Counted from the stretch's first letter, positions 26,747-36,045 are shown. The stretch: DNA of 64,000 bases from Mangrovicoccus sp. HB161399 (GCF_013184745.1 NZ_JAATVU010000021.1:1-64000); one strand, 5' to 3'. The notes: generated by a model from the letters alone, not told the origin. Numbers and translations: made by a program.

Positions 26747-27117
26747 ATTGTCGTTGTCATTCGTGCAAAGTGCAGTTTAAGTGGGACACCGGGCCTGTGT
26801 CCCGAAGATAGATTTCCCTGGGACGCCCTTGGCGCCGAAACCCGGTGCGGGGCGCGGACCAGTCGAAACCCCCCATTACCGGGGACCCAAACGCCCGCAT
26901 CGGCCTGGACCGGCGGGCCACGAACCGGCCCGGACCACGGGCCAAGGATGAAACGCGATGGAACCGGATCGGTTGAGGGCAGGGCAGGCGAGGGCGAGAA
27001 CGCCGCTTGGCCTTGTATCCCGATCCACCGCTCCGGCCGTTGCTTCTACCCCACATAACGCCCGTGCGCCGTCCAGGCGTCAGAGCCTCCGGCATCCGGG
27101 CGGTGACAAGAGACATA
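26747..27117 (+). promoter_or_regulatory. rne: long leader/promoter region of rne
   Basis: About 370 bp without a gene separate the dctD terminator from rne. It contains a GGGACAC/GTGTCCC inverted repeat (26783-26803), which echoes GGGACA in the neighbouring terminator, and several GC-rich self-complementary stretches around 26900-26950. In E. coli the rne 5' UTR is long and mediates autoregulation by RNase E; a similar role here is inference. Confidence 0.45.
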
Positions 27118-30100
27118 ATGGCAAAGAAAATGCTCATCGATGCCACGCACCCGGAAGAGACCCGGGTCGTCGTGGTCGACGGCAGCAAGGTCGAGGAATT
27201 CGACTTTGAGTCCGAGAACAAGCGCCAGCTGGCTGGCAATATCTACCTGGCAAAAGTCACGCGCGTAGAGCCGTCGCTTCAGGCCGCATTCGTCGATTAC
27301 GGCGGGAATCGCCATGGATTCCTGGCGTTTTCGGAGATCCACCCGGATTACTACCAGATCCCGGTGGCCGACCGCGAAGCGCTGATGGCCGAGGAACGCG
27401 CCTATGCGGAATCGCTGAAGGACCGCGACGACGAGGACGGCGAGGCCGAGGGCCAGCGCAAGTCGCGCCGCCGCACGCGGTCCAAGTCGCGCGACAATGA
27501 CGACGCGAAGCCGTCGAAGCCGCGGAAATCCTCCGGCGGCAAGCGCGAGGAGCGCGCCATTCCGGGCATGGATGTCGTGGATCTCTCCCCGGAGGAAGAT
27601 CCGCTGCTTGCATCCGTGGAGTCCGATGACAGCTCCATGGCCGTTTTCGATGCGCCTGCCGCCGAAACCGAGTCCCCTGCGCCCGTCGAGGCGGCCGAGG
27701 CCGTTGCGGAGCCTGCGGAGGTTTCCGCGGAAGCCGTCGAGATCCCGATCTTGCCTGCCGCGGCTGCCGGAGAAGCGGCGGCTGCGGAGGCCGTGCCGGA
27801 AGCCGAAGCCGCACCTGAAGCCGAGCCCGCCGCGGAAGAGCCTGCGGCCGGAGCCGCAGCCGAAGAAGCCGTGGCAGAAGACGCCCCTGCGGAGGCAGAA
27901 GAGCCGCCGGCAGCGGAAGAGACCGCCGAAGCGCCCGCCGCCGGGGAAGACGCTGCGCCCGAAGAGGCTGCGGAAGAGTCCGAAGAGCCGCGCGATCCGA
28001 CGCCGCCTAGCTACATGGCTGCCTCCGGTCCCGCCGATTTCGTGACCTCGCAGGAGCCCGCCGAGGCCGAGGACCAGTCCGAGGTTCCGCTCCACGAGAA
28101 CGAGCCGGAAGAGGCCGAGCACGACGACACGATCGAGGAAGTCGAGACCGACGACATCGAGGAAGAGGTCGAGGAAGCGCGCCGCCCGCGCAGCCAGAAG
28201 CCGCGTCCGCGCCGCTACAAGATCCAGGAAGTCATCAAGGTCCGGCAGATCATGCTGGTCCAGGTGGTCAAGGAAGAGCGCGGCAACAAGGGCGCCGCGC
28301 TGACGACCTACCTGTCTCTGGCGGGCCGCTACTGCGTGCTGATGCCGAACACCGCGCGCGGCGGCGGGATCTCCCGCAAGATCACCCAGGCAGCCGACCG
28401 CAAGAAGCTCAAGCAGATCGCGACCGAGCTGGACGTGCCGGAAGGCGCGGGCCTGATCATCCGCACCGCGGGCGCCAAGCGCACCAAGTCGGAGATCAAG
28501 CGCGACTACGAATACCTGCAGCGGCTGTGGGAGCAGATCCGCCAGCTGGCGCTGAAATCCTTCGCGCCCGCCAAGATCTACGAAGAGGGCGACCTGATCA
28601 AGCGCTCGATCCGCGACCTCTACAACCGCGAGATCGAGGAAGTCCTGGTCGAGGGCGAGGCGGGCTACCGCAACGCCAAGGACTTCATGAAGATGATCAT
28701 GCCGTCCCATGCAAAGAACGTGCAGCAGTACACCGATCCGCTGCCGCTCTTCGCGCGCCATCAGGTGGAAAGCTATCTCGACGGTATGTTCAATCCGGTC
28801 GTGCGGCTGAAATCCGGCGGCTATATCGTGATCGGCGTCACCGAGGCGCTGGTCGCCATCGACGTGAACTCCGGCAAGGCGACCAAGGAAGGCTCGATCG
28901 AGCAGACCGCGCTGAACACGAACCTGGAGGCCGCCGACGAGGTGGCGCGCCAGCTGCGCCTGCGCGACCTCGCCGGCCTGATCGTGATCGACTTCATCGA
29001 CATGGAGGAGCGCAAGAACAACGCCGCCGTCGAGAAGCGCTTCAAGGACAAGCTGAAGACCGACCGCGCGCGCATCCAGGTCGGCCGCATCTCGGGCTTC
29101 GGCCTGATGGAGATGTCGCGCCAGCGCCTGCGCCCCGGCATGATCGAGGCGACGACCCAGCCCTGCCACCACTGCCACGGCACTGGCCTGATCCGCTCGG
29201 ATGACAGCCTGGCGCTGTCGATCCTGCGCCAGATCGAGGAAGAGGGCGTGCGCCGCCGTTCGCGCGAGGTGCTGGTGAAATGCCCGGTGGGCATCGCCAA
29301 CTACCTGATGAACAACAAGCGGGTGCATATCGCGAACATCGAGATGCGCTACGGCCTGTCGGTCCGGATCGAGGCGGACCCGTCGCTGATCAACCCCGAC
29401 TTCACCGTCGAGCGGTTCAAGACGGCCTCGCGCACGGTTCCGGTGCCCTCCGCGCCGGTGATCTCGGTCGACACTTCCGATCTTCCGGAACTTGAGATCG
29501 AGGAAGAGGACGTCCAGGAACAGGAAGAAGAGCAGCAGGAAACCGGCCGCTCCGAACCTGCCGAAGACCGGGACTCCGACGGGGACGACGGCCAGCCGAA
29601 GCGCCGCCGCCGCCGCCGCCGCCGCCGCAAGGGCGGTCCGAACGGCGACGAGTCCGGGTATGACGGCGACAGCCAGTCCGACGACGGCGATGACGGTTCC
29701 GAAAGCGCCGATGACGGCGAAGACGGAGATTCCGGGTCCGACGGCGAGACAGGCGACGGCGACGACCAGCCGAAGCGCCGCCGCCGCCGCCGTGGCGGTC
29801 GGGGCCGCAAGCGCTCGGGCGACGACCAGGACCAGGACCAGGCCGGTGACGGCGAGTCCGGCGACGAGGCCGAACTGCCTGCAGCCGCGGAAGCACCTGC
29901 AGAGGCTGCTGCTGCCTCGGAGACCGTGACCGAAGAGGCCGCTCCGGCCGAGGAGGCACCTGCGGAGGCCGCCGAGGCGCCTGCCGCGGAAGAACCGGCT
30001 GCTGCAGCCGAAGGGGATGTCGCGGAAGTCCCGGCCGAACTGGAAGCTGCAGCCGAACCTGGAGCCGAACCCGCAGCGGCGGAGCCGGTGGCGGAAGCGC

Positions 30101-30339
30101 CTGCAGAGGAGGCTCCGGCGGAAGAACCCGCGGCAGCCGAGCCTGTTGCCGAGGCCGCTGCCGAGGTGCCGGCAGAACCGGAAGCCGAGGCGGAACCCGA
30201 AGCGGTGGCAGACACCGGCGAAGCTGTGCCGGAGGCCGAAGTTGCGCCGGAGGCCGAGGCCGTGCCCGAGCTCGAGCCGGCAGAGGCCGACAGCGATGTG
30301 TCCAAGCCGAAGCGCCGCGGCTGGTGGTCGGTCGGCTGA
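27118..30339 (+). CDS. rne: ribonuclease E/G family endoribonuclease (RNase E)
   Basis: Main degradosome endoribonuclease, 1073 aa. It starts MAKKMLIDATHPEETRVVVV. The S1 domain opens at about residue 36 (NIYLAKVTRVEPSLQAAFVD), is interrupted by an acidic, Ala/Glu/Pro-rich insert (about 95-355), and resumes at YKIQEVIKVRQIMLVQVVKE. Then follow the DNase I-like catalytic part with VAIDVNSGKATKEGSIEQTA and LIVIDFIDMEERKN (magnesium-binding Asp) and the Zn-link TQPCHHCHGTG. After about residue 785 the tail is low complexity: acidic blocks, arginine runs and Ala/Glu/Pro repeats, the usual RNA- and partner-binding scaffold. The start has no strong ribosome site (AGACATA). Confidence 0.95.
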   Translation: MAKKMLIDATHPEETRVVVVDGSKVEEFDFESENKRQLAGNIYLAKVTRVEPSLQAAFVDYGGNRHGFLAFSEIHPDYYQIPVADREALMAEERAYAESLKDRDDEDGEAEGQRKSRRRTRSKSRDNDDAKPSKPRKSSGGKREERAIPGMDVVDLSPEEDPLLASVESDDSSMAVFDAPAAETESPAPVEAAEAVAEPAEVSAEAVEIPILPAAAAGEAAAAEAVPEAEAAPEAEPAAEEPAAGAAAEEAVAEDAPAEAEEPPAAEETAEAPAAGEDAAPEEAAEESEEPRDPTPPSYMAASGPADFVTSQEPAEAEDQSEVPLHENEPEEAEHDDTIEEVETDDIEEEVEEARRPRSQKPRPRRYKIQEVIKVRQIMLVQVVKEERGNKGAALTTYLSLAGRYCVLMPNTARGGGISRKITQAADRKKLKQIATELDVPEGAGLIIRTAGAKRTKSEIKRDYEYLQRLWEQIRQLALKSFAPAKIYEEGDLIKRSIRDLYNREIEEVLVEGEAGYRNAKDFMKMIMPSHAKNVQQYTDPLPLFARHQVESYLDGMFNPVVRLKSGGYIVIGVTEALVAIDVNSGKATKEGSIEQTALNTNLEAADEVARQLRLRDLAGLIVIDFIDMEERKNNAAVEKRFKDKLKTDRARIQVGRISGFGLMEMSRQRLRPGMIEATTQPCHHCHGTGLIRSDDSLALSILRQIEEEGVRRRSREVLVKCPVGIANYLMNNKRVHIANIEMRYGLSVRIEADPSLINPDFTVERFKTASRTVPVPSAPVISVDTSDLPELEIEEEDVQEQEEEQQETGRSEPAEDRDSDGDDGQPKRRRRRRRRRKGGPNGDESGYDGDSQSDDGDDGSESADDGEDGDSGSDGETGDGDDQPKRRRRRRGGRGRKRSGDDQDQDQAGDGESGDEAELPAAAEAPAEAAAASETVTEEAAPAEEAPAEAAEAPAAEEPAAAAEGDVAEVPAELEAAAEPGAEPAAAEPVAEAPAEEAPAEEPAAAEPVAEAAAEVPAEPEAEAEPEAVADTGEAVPEAEVAPEAEAVPELEPAEADSDVSKPKRRGWWSVG

Positions 30340-30363
30340 CGGCTGGCAGAACGGAAATGGGAG

Positions 30364-30399
30364 GGCCGCCGCGGGAAACCGCGGCGGCCTTTCCTTTTG
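30364..30399 (+). terminator. rho-independent terminator of rne
   Basis: Perfect 11-bp stem GGCCGCCGCGG/CCGCGGCGGCC with a GAAA tetraloop, then TTTCCTTTT, 24 bp after the rne stop. A textbook intrinsic terminator. Confidence 0.95.
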
Positions 30400-31355
30400 C
30401 TGCTCCGCCCGCCGCGGGCGCGGGGCCGGCTCCGCCGCTTGCCCGCGCTGCATGCCATCGGCGCCGCGGAACTCATCGGCGGGAATGGACCAGCCGGGGA
30501 TGGGGGCTTGGCCGATGCCGTCGGCGGGACGGCGCGAAGGAAGAGCCAAGGTCGCCGTTCGGAGTGTCCCGCGTTCCGCAGCGCGATGTGCGATTGACGG
30601 GGGATCAGAGGCCAGCCGGGCGCCACGGCGTCCGCACCGCAGGCATGGACCGGTTTCCCGCCTGCGGTCTCGCGAGACAGCTCCGCAGCTCGCTAGCCAG
30701 TGGCCGACATATCGTCCGCCGACACGGCAAGTGCCTGGCTTGGCCCCTGCGGGGCTTTGCATATGCTTCGCCAGTTCTCTCGCCGCCCATGGCCGGGGCT
30801 GCAGCCGGTGCGCCCGGCAGGCGTCTCCCGGGCCATCCGGGCCGGTGTTGTGCCACTCAATGCAGCTCCGGAGGCAGGATTGCGGTCGCCATGTTGGCCG
30901 ACTCCTGTCGATTGGCCGGGTTGGGGGCGCGGAGCCGCTCCCCAGACCATCGGGCTCCTGCGCTGTGCCCTCGGGTCCGGCCGATGCATCGTCGCCGCGC
31001 CTGCGGCAAGAATCCAGCGGGCCCGGCCGTGGCGTCGGCGGCCGGCAAATGGCGTTACTTTTGGAGGCCAAGTTCAATCGGTGCCCGGATGGAGCGGCCC
31101 TCGGGGCAGCATCGCGCCTGCCCCAAGGGCCGCATGCGATGGCGCTCCGATCCGTCCGATCCGTCCGGTCCGAAGTGCGGACATCCTGCAGCGAGCGGGC
31201 AAACCGGCGGCAATCCGGGTGCCGCGGGCGAGAGGCGGGATCGCGTCCCGGGGCCGGTCGATCCGCGTCCTGCCGTAGGGCGCGACGTTCCCGGTGCTCC
31301 CACTGGGCAGCCGATGCGCACCGGCCTTCGCCATGCGCGCCCTCGGGCCGTCCGG
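30400..31355. other. 956 bp without a recognisable gene
   Basis: Several long frames are open on both strands, as expected at this GC content, but none has a good ribosome site with recognisable protein motifs. A perfect 12-bp palindrome GTCTCGCGAGAC lies at 30667-30678. The stretch lies between the rne terminator and the stop of the TusA-like gene. It may be a decayed gene or element; no transposase or integrase motif could be pieced together here. Confidence 0.4.
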
Positions 31356-31610
31356 TCAGCCCGGGCCGGGCGCGCCCTTGCGCAGCAGGAGCCGCAGCCC
31401 GTCCGGGGTTTCTTCCGCCGACAGGAAGACATGTCCCGCCTCATGGCAGAAATGCGGCAGGTCGATCGCCGCCATCGGGTCGTCGGCCAGCAGGCATAGC
31501 ACCTGTCCGGGAGCCAGCGCCTCCAGCCGCTTTCGCGCGCGCAGCACCGGCAGCGGGCAGCGCAGGCCGATGGCGTCGATGGTCAGGTCCGGAACGGGCA
31601 GGGCGGTCAT
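31356..31610 (-). CDS. TusA/SirA-family sulfur carrier protein
   Basis: 84-residue member of the TusA family, small proteins that relay persulfide sulfur. The signature CPLPVLRARKRLEAL contains the conserved cysteine C18 followed by the Pro-x-Pro helix start. Unlike classical TusA it has an additional HFCHEAGH segment near residue 53, as in many paralogues of unknown partner. It is divergent from ccdA across 93 bp, a context that suggests thiol/sulfur chemistry. Confidence 0.88.
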   Translation of the reverse strand: MTALPVPDLTIDAIGLRCPLPVLRARKRLEALAPGQVLCLLADDPMAAIDLPHFCHEAGHVFLSAEETPDGLRLLLRKGAPGPG

Positions 31611-31703
31611 GTCCCCGGGCTAGCGCCGCGTGTTTCGGAATTCCACATGAAAGTGACGCGGCGCGCCGTGACCTTTTCACGGTTTGCCCCTAGACCTGAT
31701 GGC

Positions 31704-32447
31704 ATGTTCGGAATCGAGATCATCGACGCGGCGCTGCTGCCCGCCATTTTCGCCTCTGCCATCGCCGGCATGGTGTCCTTCCTGTCGCCTTGCGTGCTGC
31801 CGATCGTGCCGCCCTATCTGGCCTACATGTCAGGGGTCTCGGTCGGCGAGTTCGGCCAGGCCCGCGGCAGGGTGATCCTGGCGGCGCTGTTCTTCGTGCT
31901 GGGGCTCTCGACGGTCTTCCTGTTCCTCGGCTTCACCGCCTCGGCCTTCGGCGCCTTCTTCCTGCAGAACCAGGAGATGTTCTCGGCCATCGCCGGGCTG
32001 ATCGTGATGGTCTTCGGCCTGCATTTCCTCGGCATCCTGCGCATGCCCTTCCTCAACCGGGAACTGCGCGTCGAAGCGGGCGATCAGGGCGGCTCGGCGC
32101 TGGGGGCATACGTCCTCGGCCTCGCCTTCGCCTTCGGCTGGACGCCATGCATCGGCCCGCAGCTGGGTGCGATCCTGTCGCTGGCAGCCTCCGAGGCCTC
32201 GATCGCCCGGGGCACGGTCCTGCTCGGGGTCTATGCGCTCGGCCTCGGCATCCCGTTCCTTCTGGTTGCCGCTTTCCTCGGGCCGCAAAGCCGCGTGCTG
32301 GTCTGGATGAAGCGCCACATGGAGCAGATCGAGCGGATCATGGGCCTGCTCCTGTGGACCGTCGGACTGATGATGCTGACCGGGCAGTTCACGGCGTTTT
32401 CCTACTGGCTTCTGGAGAAATTCCCCGGCCTGGCGCTGCTCGGCTAG
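31704..32447 (+). CDS. ccdA: CcdA-family thiol-disulfide membrane transporter
   Basis: Moves reducing equivalents across the inner membrane for cytochrome c maturation or other periplasmic thiol proteins. 247 aa with six hydrophobic helices and the two redox cysteines in the expected places: C30 in MVSFLSPCVLPIVPPYLAYM and about C149 in FAFGWTPCIGPQLGAILS. The duplicated SPC/TPC motif is diagnostic. It begins a tightly spaced operon: 3 bp to the next gene, which overlaps the P450 gene. Confidence 0.93.
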   Translation: MFGIEIIDAALLPAIFASAIAGMVSFLSPCVLPIVPPYLAYMSGVSVGEFGQARGRVILAALFFVLGLSTVFLFLGFTASAFGAFFLQNQEMFSAIAGLIVMVFGLHFLGILRMPFLNRELRVEAGDQGGSALGAYVLGLAFAFGWTPCIGPQLGAILSLAASEASIARGTVLLGVYALGLGIPFLLVAAFLGPQSRVLVWMKRHMEQIERIMGLLLWTVGLMMLTGQFTAFSYWLLEKFPGLALLG

Positions 32448-32450
32448 CCA

Positions 32451-33578
32451 ATGGCGGACCGGCTGGTCTTCTTCCTGCCGGGCTTCGACCCGAACCCGGC
32501 GCGGCGCTACCGCGAGCTTTTCCGCCGCGAGGCGCCCGCCCAGGCCGCGATAGCGGGCTACCGGCTGGAGATGCTGCCCGGCGCCGGGCCTGACCGCTGG
32601 CGGGCGCGCTTCGAGGAGGACGGCCGCGTGACGGAGACCGAATTCCGCGTGCTGGGCTGGTCCGACCTGGTGCTGCCGGAGATGTCGGCCGGACCCGGCA
32701 AGATGGCGGCGCGGATCGGGACCATCCTGCGGACCTATCTGGGCAACGGCGCGGCGGCGGCGCTCTGGCGGCTGCGCAAGGGGCCGGTGCTGGCCTGCCT
32801 GTTCCCGATGGCGGTGCTGGCGCTGCGCGTCCTGCTGCTCATGGCCGCCGCGGCGATCCTCTTGCGGCTTGCCGGTCCCTGGCTGGGCACGGCCCTCGCC
32901 GCTGCTGCCATCTGGGTCGAGGCCGGGCTCTTCAAGCGGGCCGACCGCGCGCTCTACGTGTCCTATCTGATCGCCGACATCCATTTCTGGTGCCGGGATG
33001 GCGGCGCGCTCGGTCCCGCGCTGGTGGACCGGCTGGACCGCTTCGCCGATGCCATCCGCGCGGCCGGGAGCGAGGCGGAGGAGGTGCTGCTCGTCGGCCA
33101 TTCCTCCGGCGCCGGGCTGGCGGTCGCGGCGGCGGCACGGCTGGCCGTTGCGGACCGGCCGCCGCTGCTGACGCTGGGCCAGTCGATCCCGATGGTCAGC
33201 CTGCTTCCCAAGGGCGGCTGGCTGAGGCGGGACCTGGCCACGGTGGCCTCTGGCGGCACGCCCTGGGTCGATGTCAGCGCGCCCGGCGATCCCTGCAGCT
33301 TCGCGCTCTGCGACCCGGCGGCGGTCTCCGGGGCGGGAGGCGGGCCGCTGGTCCTTTCGGCGGCCTTCTCGCGCAGCCTGTCCCCGGCGAGACGGAAGGC
33401 CATGAGACTCCGGTTCTTCCGCCGCCACCACCAGTATCTCTGCGCCTTCGACGATCCCTCGGGCTTCGACTGGTTCCGCACCTCCTGCGGACCGCTGCCC
33501 CTGGCCGAAGCGTTCGCCGGGCGCGCGCCGTCTCCTGGCCGGATCGCGCGGGACTTGCGGCCGGAGGCGGCGCGGTGA
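32451..33578 (+). CDS. lipase-like alpha/beta hydrolase with membrane segments, unknown function
   Basis: 375 aa. The N-terminus RLVFFLPGFDPNPARRYREL resembles the first strand of an alpha/beta hydrolase. Two hydrophobic segments lie at about 113-133 and 136-153, and a nucleophile-elbow motif VGHSSGAGLAVAAA has its candidate serine near residue 219. A late histidine pair (FFRRHHQYLCAF) and an Asp-rich FDDPSGFDW could complete the active site. I do not know the family's substrate. The stop overlaps the GTG start of the P450 gene (GTGA), so the two are coupled. Confidence 0.6.
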   Translation: MADRLVFFLPGFDPNPARRYRELFRREAPAQAAIAGYRLEMLPGAGPDRWRARFEEDGRVTETEFRVLGWSDLVLPEMSAGPGKMAARIGTILRTYLGNGAAAALWRLRKGPVLACLFPMAVLALRVLLLMAAAAILLRLAGPWLGTALAAAAIWVEAGLFKRADRALYVSYLIADIHFWCRDGGALGPALVDRLDRFADAIRAAGSEAEEVLLVGHSSGAGLAVAAAARLAVADRPPLLTLGQSIPMVSLLPKGGWLRRDLATVASGGTPWVDVSAPGDPCSFALCDPAAVSGAGGGPLVLSAAFSRSLSPARRKAMRLRFFRRHHQYLCAFDDPSGFDWFRTSCGPLPLAEAFAGRAPSPGRIARDLRPEAAR

Positions 33579-34957
33579 GCGTGCTGCCGCCGAAACCGCC
33601 GGGCCGCGGCGGGCGGATCGGCGCGCTGCGCTTCCTGGCGCTGCTGAGGAAGGACATCCTGTCGGCCCAGTCGCCGCGGCTCTACCGCGCCAAGATGGCC
33701 GAGTTCCGCACGCCGTTCTTCCGGTCCTATGTCGTCAACGATCCGGGCCTGGTCCGCACCGTGCTGCAGGACCGGCCGGACGATTTCCCGAAATCTCCGC
33801 ATCTGGCCGGGGTGCTCGGGCCGCTGCTGGGCAACGGGCTGTTCCTCTCCGAGGGGGCGGACTGGGCCCGTCAGGCGCGGACCGTCGCCCCGCTGCTGGA
33901 GATCGAGCCGCGCCGCGCGCTGCCGCATGTCCACTGGGCCGGGCAGGCGGCCCTGGCACGGCTGGAGACGCTGGAGAACCGCGCCGCCCCGGTCGCGCTC
34001 GAGGCCTTCTGCCGCCGGCTGACGGCGGACGTGATGTTCCGCCTGCTGGTCTCCCGCCCGGTGGAGGAAGACGAGGCCGCGCAGCTCCTTGCCGTGTTCG
34101 ATGCCTACCAGGCGAGCGCGCCCCTGGTGTCGCTGGCGGCGGTCTTTCCGCGTCTCCGTCGCCGGGCGCCCGCGCTCAAGCCGGCCACGCGCGAGGCGGC
34201 GCGGGAGCTGCGCAAGATGGTCGCCCGGCTGGTGGCGCGGCACCGCGGGGCGCGGGCCAAGGGCAAGGCGCAGGGCGATCTGGTCGGCCGCCTGCTGGAG
34301 GCGCGCGATCCGGAAACCGGGCTGCAGATGGAGAAGGTCGAGCTGGTCGACCAGGTGACCACGCTGCTCCTGGCGGGGCACGAGACCTCCGCCGCGGCGC
34401 TGGCCTGGATGCTCTACCTCCTGGCCTTGCACCCGGCGGAGCAGGCGGCGGTGGCGGAGGAGGCGGAGCGGGCGCTGTCCGGCGGGTCGGCGGATCACGC
34501 GGTGCTGTCGCAGCTGGAGCGCACGCGGGCGGTGGCGCGCGAGGCGCTCAGGCTCTATCCGCCGCTGCCGATGCTGCTGCGCGAGACGGCGAAGCCGGAG
34601 CTTTTCCGCGGCCGCGACATTCCGGCGGGGGCGCAGATCGTGATCTCGCCCTGGCATCTGCACCGGCACGAAGGCCATTGGCCGGACCCGGATGGCTTCC
34701 GCCCCGGCCGCTGGAGCGATCCGGCGCAGGCAGAGGCGCGCAAAGCGGCCTTCCTGCCGTTCTCGGCCGGACCGCGGGCCTGTCCCGGCGCAGGGCTGGC
34801 GATGGCGGAGCTGGTCCTGCTGGCCGCCATGATCTGCCGCGACTGGGCGCTGCGCCCGGCCGGACCGCGCCCGCGGCCCTTCGCGCGGCTGACGCTGCGC
34901 GCCGAGCCGCCCCTGTCGGTGACGTTCAGCCCGCGCCGCCGAAGTGACGGGTCATGA
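33575..34957 (+). CDS. cytochrome P450
   Basis: Haem-thiolate monooxygenase, about 460 aa. I-helix oxygen-binding motif LLAGHETSAAAL (about 264-275), ExxR motif in AREALRLYPPLP (E323, R326), and haem-ligand loop FSAGPRACPGAGLAMAE with C403. No membrane anchor is seen, consistent with a soluble bacterial P450 needing a ferredoxin partner, which is not encoded nearby. The GTG start overlaps the TGA of the lipase-like gene. The 3' end overlaps the convergent glycosyltransferase gene by 32 bp. Substrate unknown. Confidence 0.92.
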   Translation: MSVLPPKPPGRGGRIGALRFLALLRKDILSAQSPRLYRAKMAEFRTPFFRSYVVNDPGLVRTVLQDRPDDFPKSPHLAGVLGPLLGNGLFLSEGADWARQARTVAPLLEIEPRRALPHVHWAGQAALARLETLENRAAPVALEAFCRRLTADVMFRLLVSRPVEEDEAAQLLAVFDAYQASAPLVSLAAVFPRLRRRAPALKPATREAARELRKMVARLVARHRGARAKGKAQGDLVGRLLEARDPETGLQMEKVELVDQVTTLLLAGHETSAAALAWMLYLLALHPAEQAAVAEEAERALSGGSADHAVLSQLERTRAVAREALRLYPPLPMLLRETAKPELFRGRDIPAGAQIVISPWHLHRHEGHWPDPDGFRPGRWSDPAQAEARKAAFLPFSAGPRACPGAGLAMAELVLLAAMICRDWALRPAGPRPRPFARLTLRAEPPLSVTFSPRRRSDGS

Positions 34958-36044
34958 GAGCGACGAGCGCGGAGTCGCGCTCCATCTCGTCGGGGAAGCG
35001 GAAGCGGTTCTTCTTCCAGCCGGTGGAACAGGCCCGGCAATGCGCCAGGCGGAATTTCCCCTGCATGGTGAAGAGGTTCTGGGTGATCCCGCCGATCTGG
35101 TGGACGGCCCAGCCGAAGGCGCGGCTCATCGGCCCGCGGGGCGTCATGCACCATTTGCGGTTGCACTTCCTGTCGGGCACGGCGCGCCACACATGGGCCT
35201 GCTGCGGCGCGGGGCCCTCGGTGGTTTCGGCGGGGAACACCCAGGACCCCTGGATCGTCACCATGCCCAGCGGATGGCCGGCCGCCATGTCGAAGACCGA
35301 CTTTCCCTCGGGCCCCAGCACAAGCTCGTCGATGTCGATCGACAGCACCGCGCGGGAGCGGTCGAGCGCATCGCGCCGCGCCAGGTTCAGCATCGCCGAC
35401 TGGAAGAAGCGCGGGCTGACGTCGAAGCGGCCGGACTTGTCGGCCGGGCCGTAGGGGAAGGGCGCCGAATAGATCACCGCGCGCTTCAGCCCAGTTCCGC
35501 GCACCGCCTCCGCCAGCTCCTCCAGAGTGTAGTCGGTGGAGCCGTTGTCGAAGAGCGCCATCGCGTCCGCGCCGTGATCGGCGGCATGGAACCGCGCCCA
35601 GTTGGCAATCCAGTCGAGCCGGTTGTTCTTGGACACCGCGACCAGCGCGTTCAGCCCCGCGAAGTCTTCGGCCAGCCCCTTGCGCGGCACGATTTCCACG
35701 GTTTCGCCTGCGATATCGAGCGTCAGGCGCCCCTCGGGGGCCTTCAGGAAGGCCTGCTCGCAGCGCAGCCACTTCACCCGGCGCAGGCGTCCGGCGGGCT
35801 TGCCGCCGATCTTCAGCCCGCCGCGGAAATGGCTCCACAGGTTGAGGAAGCGCGGCGCAGTGAAGAGATAGCCGCCCTCGCGCGCGAGATGGACGCAGTC
35901 GTAGAACACCGTCCGGTCGTCATATTCGGCCAGGTAGTATTCGCTGCGCCGCTCGGGCGGTCGGGTGTAGTCGCGCCTGAGCGCGGCGGTTTCGGGCAGG
36001 CGGTAGCCCGCGAGGGGCACGATGGTGACGTCGGTCTGGGTCAT
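34926..36044 (-). CDS. family 2/92-like glycosyltransferase, paralogue 3 of 3
   Basis: 372-residue predicted glycosyltransferase of the GT-A fold. Landmarks: YYLAEYDDRTVFYDCVHL near 36, NALVAVSKNNRLDWIANWAR near 132, LFDNGSTDYT near 164, the metal-binding DxD in VLSIDIDELVLG (D237, D239), and a C-terminal block with NRKWCMTP and CSTGWKKNRF. The same block order recurs in the two upstream genes, so this is a tandem family. There is no signal peptide or membrane segment. It starts 1 bp after the previous stop. The acceptor is unknown; a surface polysaccharide is likely. Confidence 0.8.
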   Translation of the reverse strand: MTQTDVTIVPLAGYRLPETAALRRDYTRPPERRSEYYLAEYDDRTVFYDCVHLAREGGYLFTAPRFLNLWSHFRGGLKIGGKPAGRLRRVKWLRCEQAFLKAPEGRLTLDIAGETVEIVPRKGLAEDFAGLNALVAVSKNNRLDWIANWARFHAADHGADAMALFDNGSTDYTLEELAEAVRGTGLKRAVIYSAPFPYGPADKSGRFDVSPRFFQSAMLNLARRDALDRSRAVLSIDIDELVLGPEGKSVFDMAAGHPLGMVTIQGSWVFPAETTEGPAPQQAHVWRAVPDRKCNRKWCMTPRGPMSRAFGWAVHQIGGITQNLFTMQGKFRLAHCRACSTGWKKNRFRFPDEMERDSALVALMTRHFGGAG

Positions 36045-36045
36045 G

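Noticed and set aside
27046-31077. Open frame of 1343 codons on the minus strand opposite rne
   Set aside because: It mirrors the repetitive codons of rne (GCN/GAN repeats give Arg/Leu-rich antisense); there is no start site or motif, while the plus strand is unmistakably RNase E.
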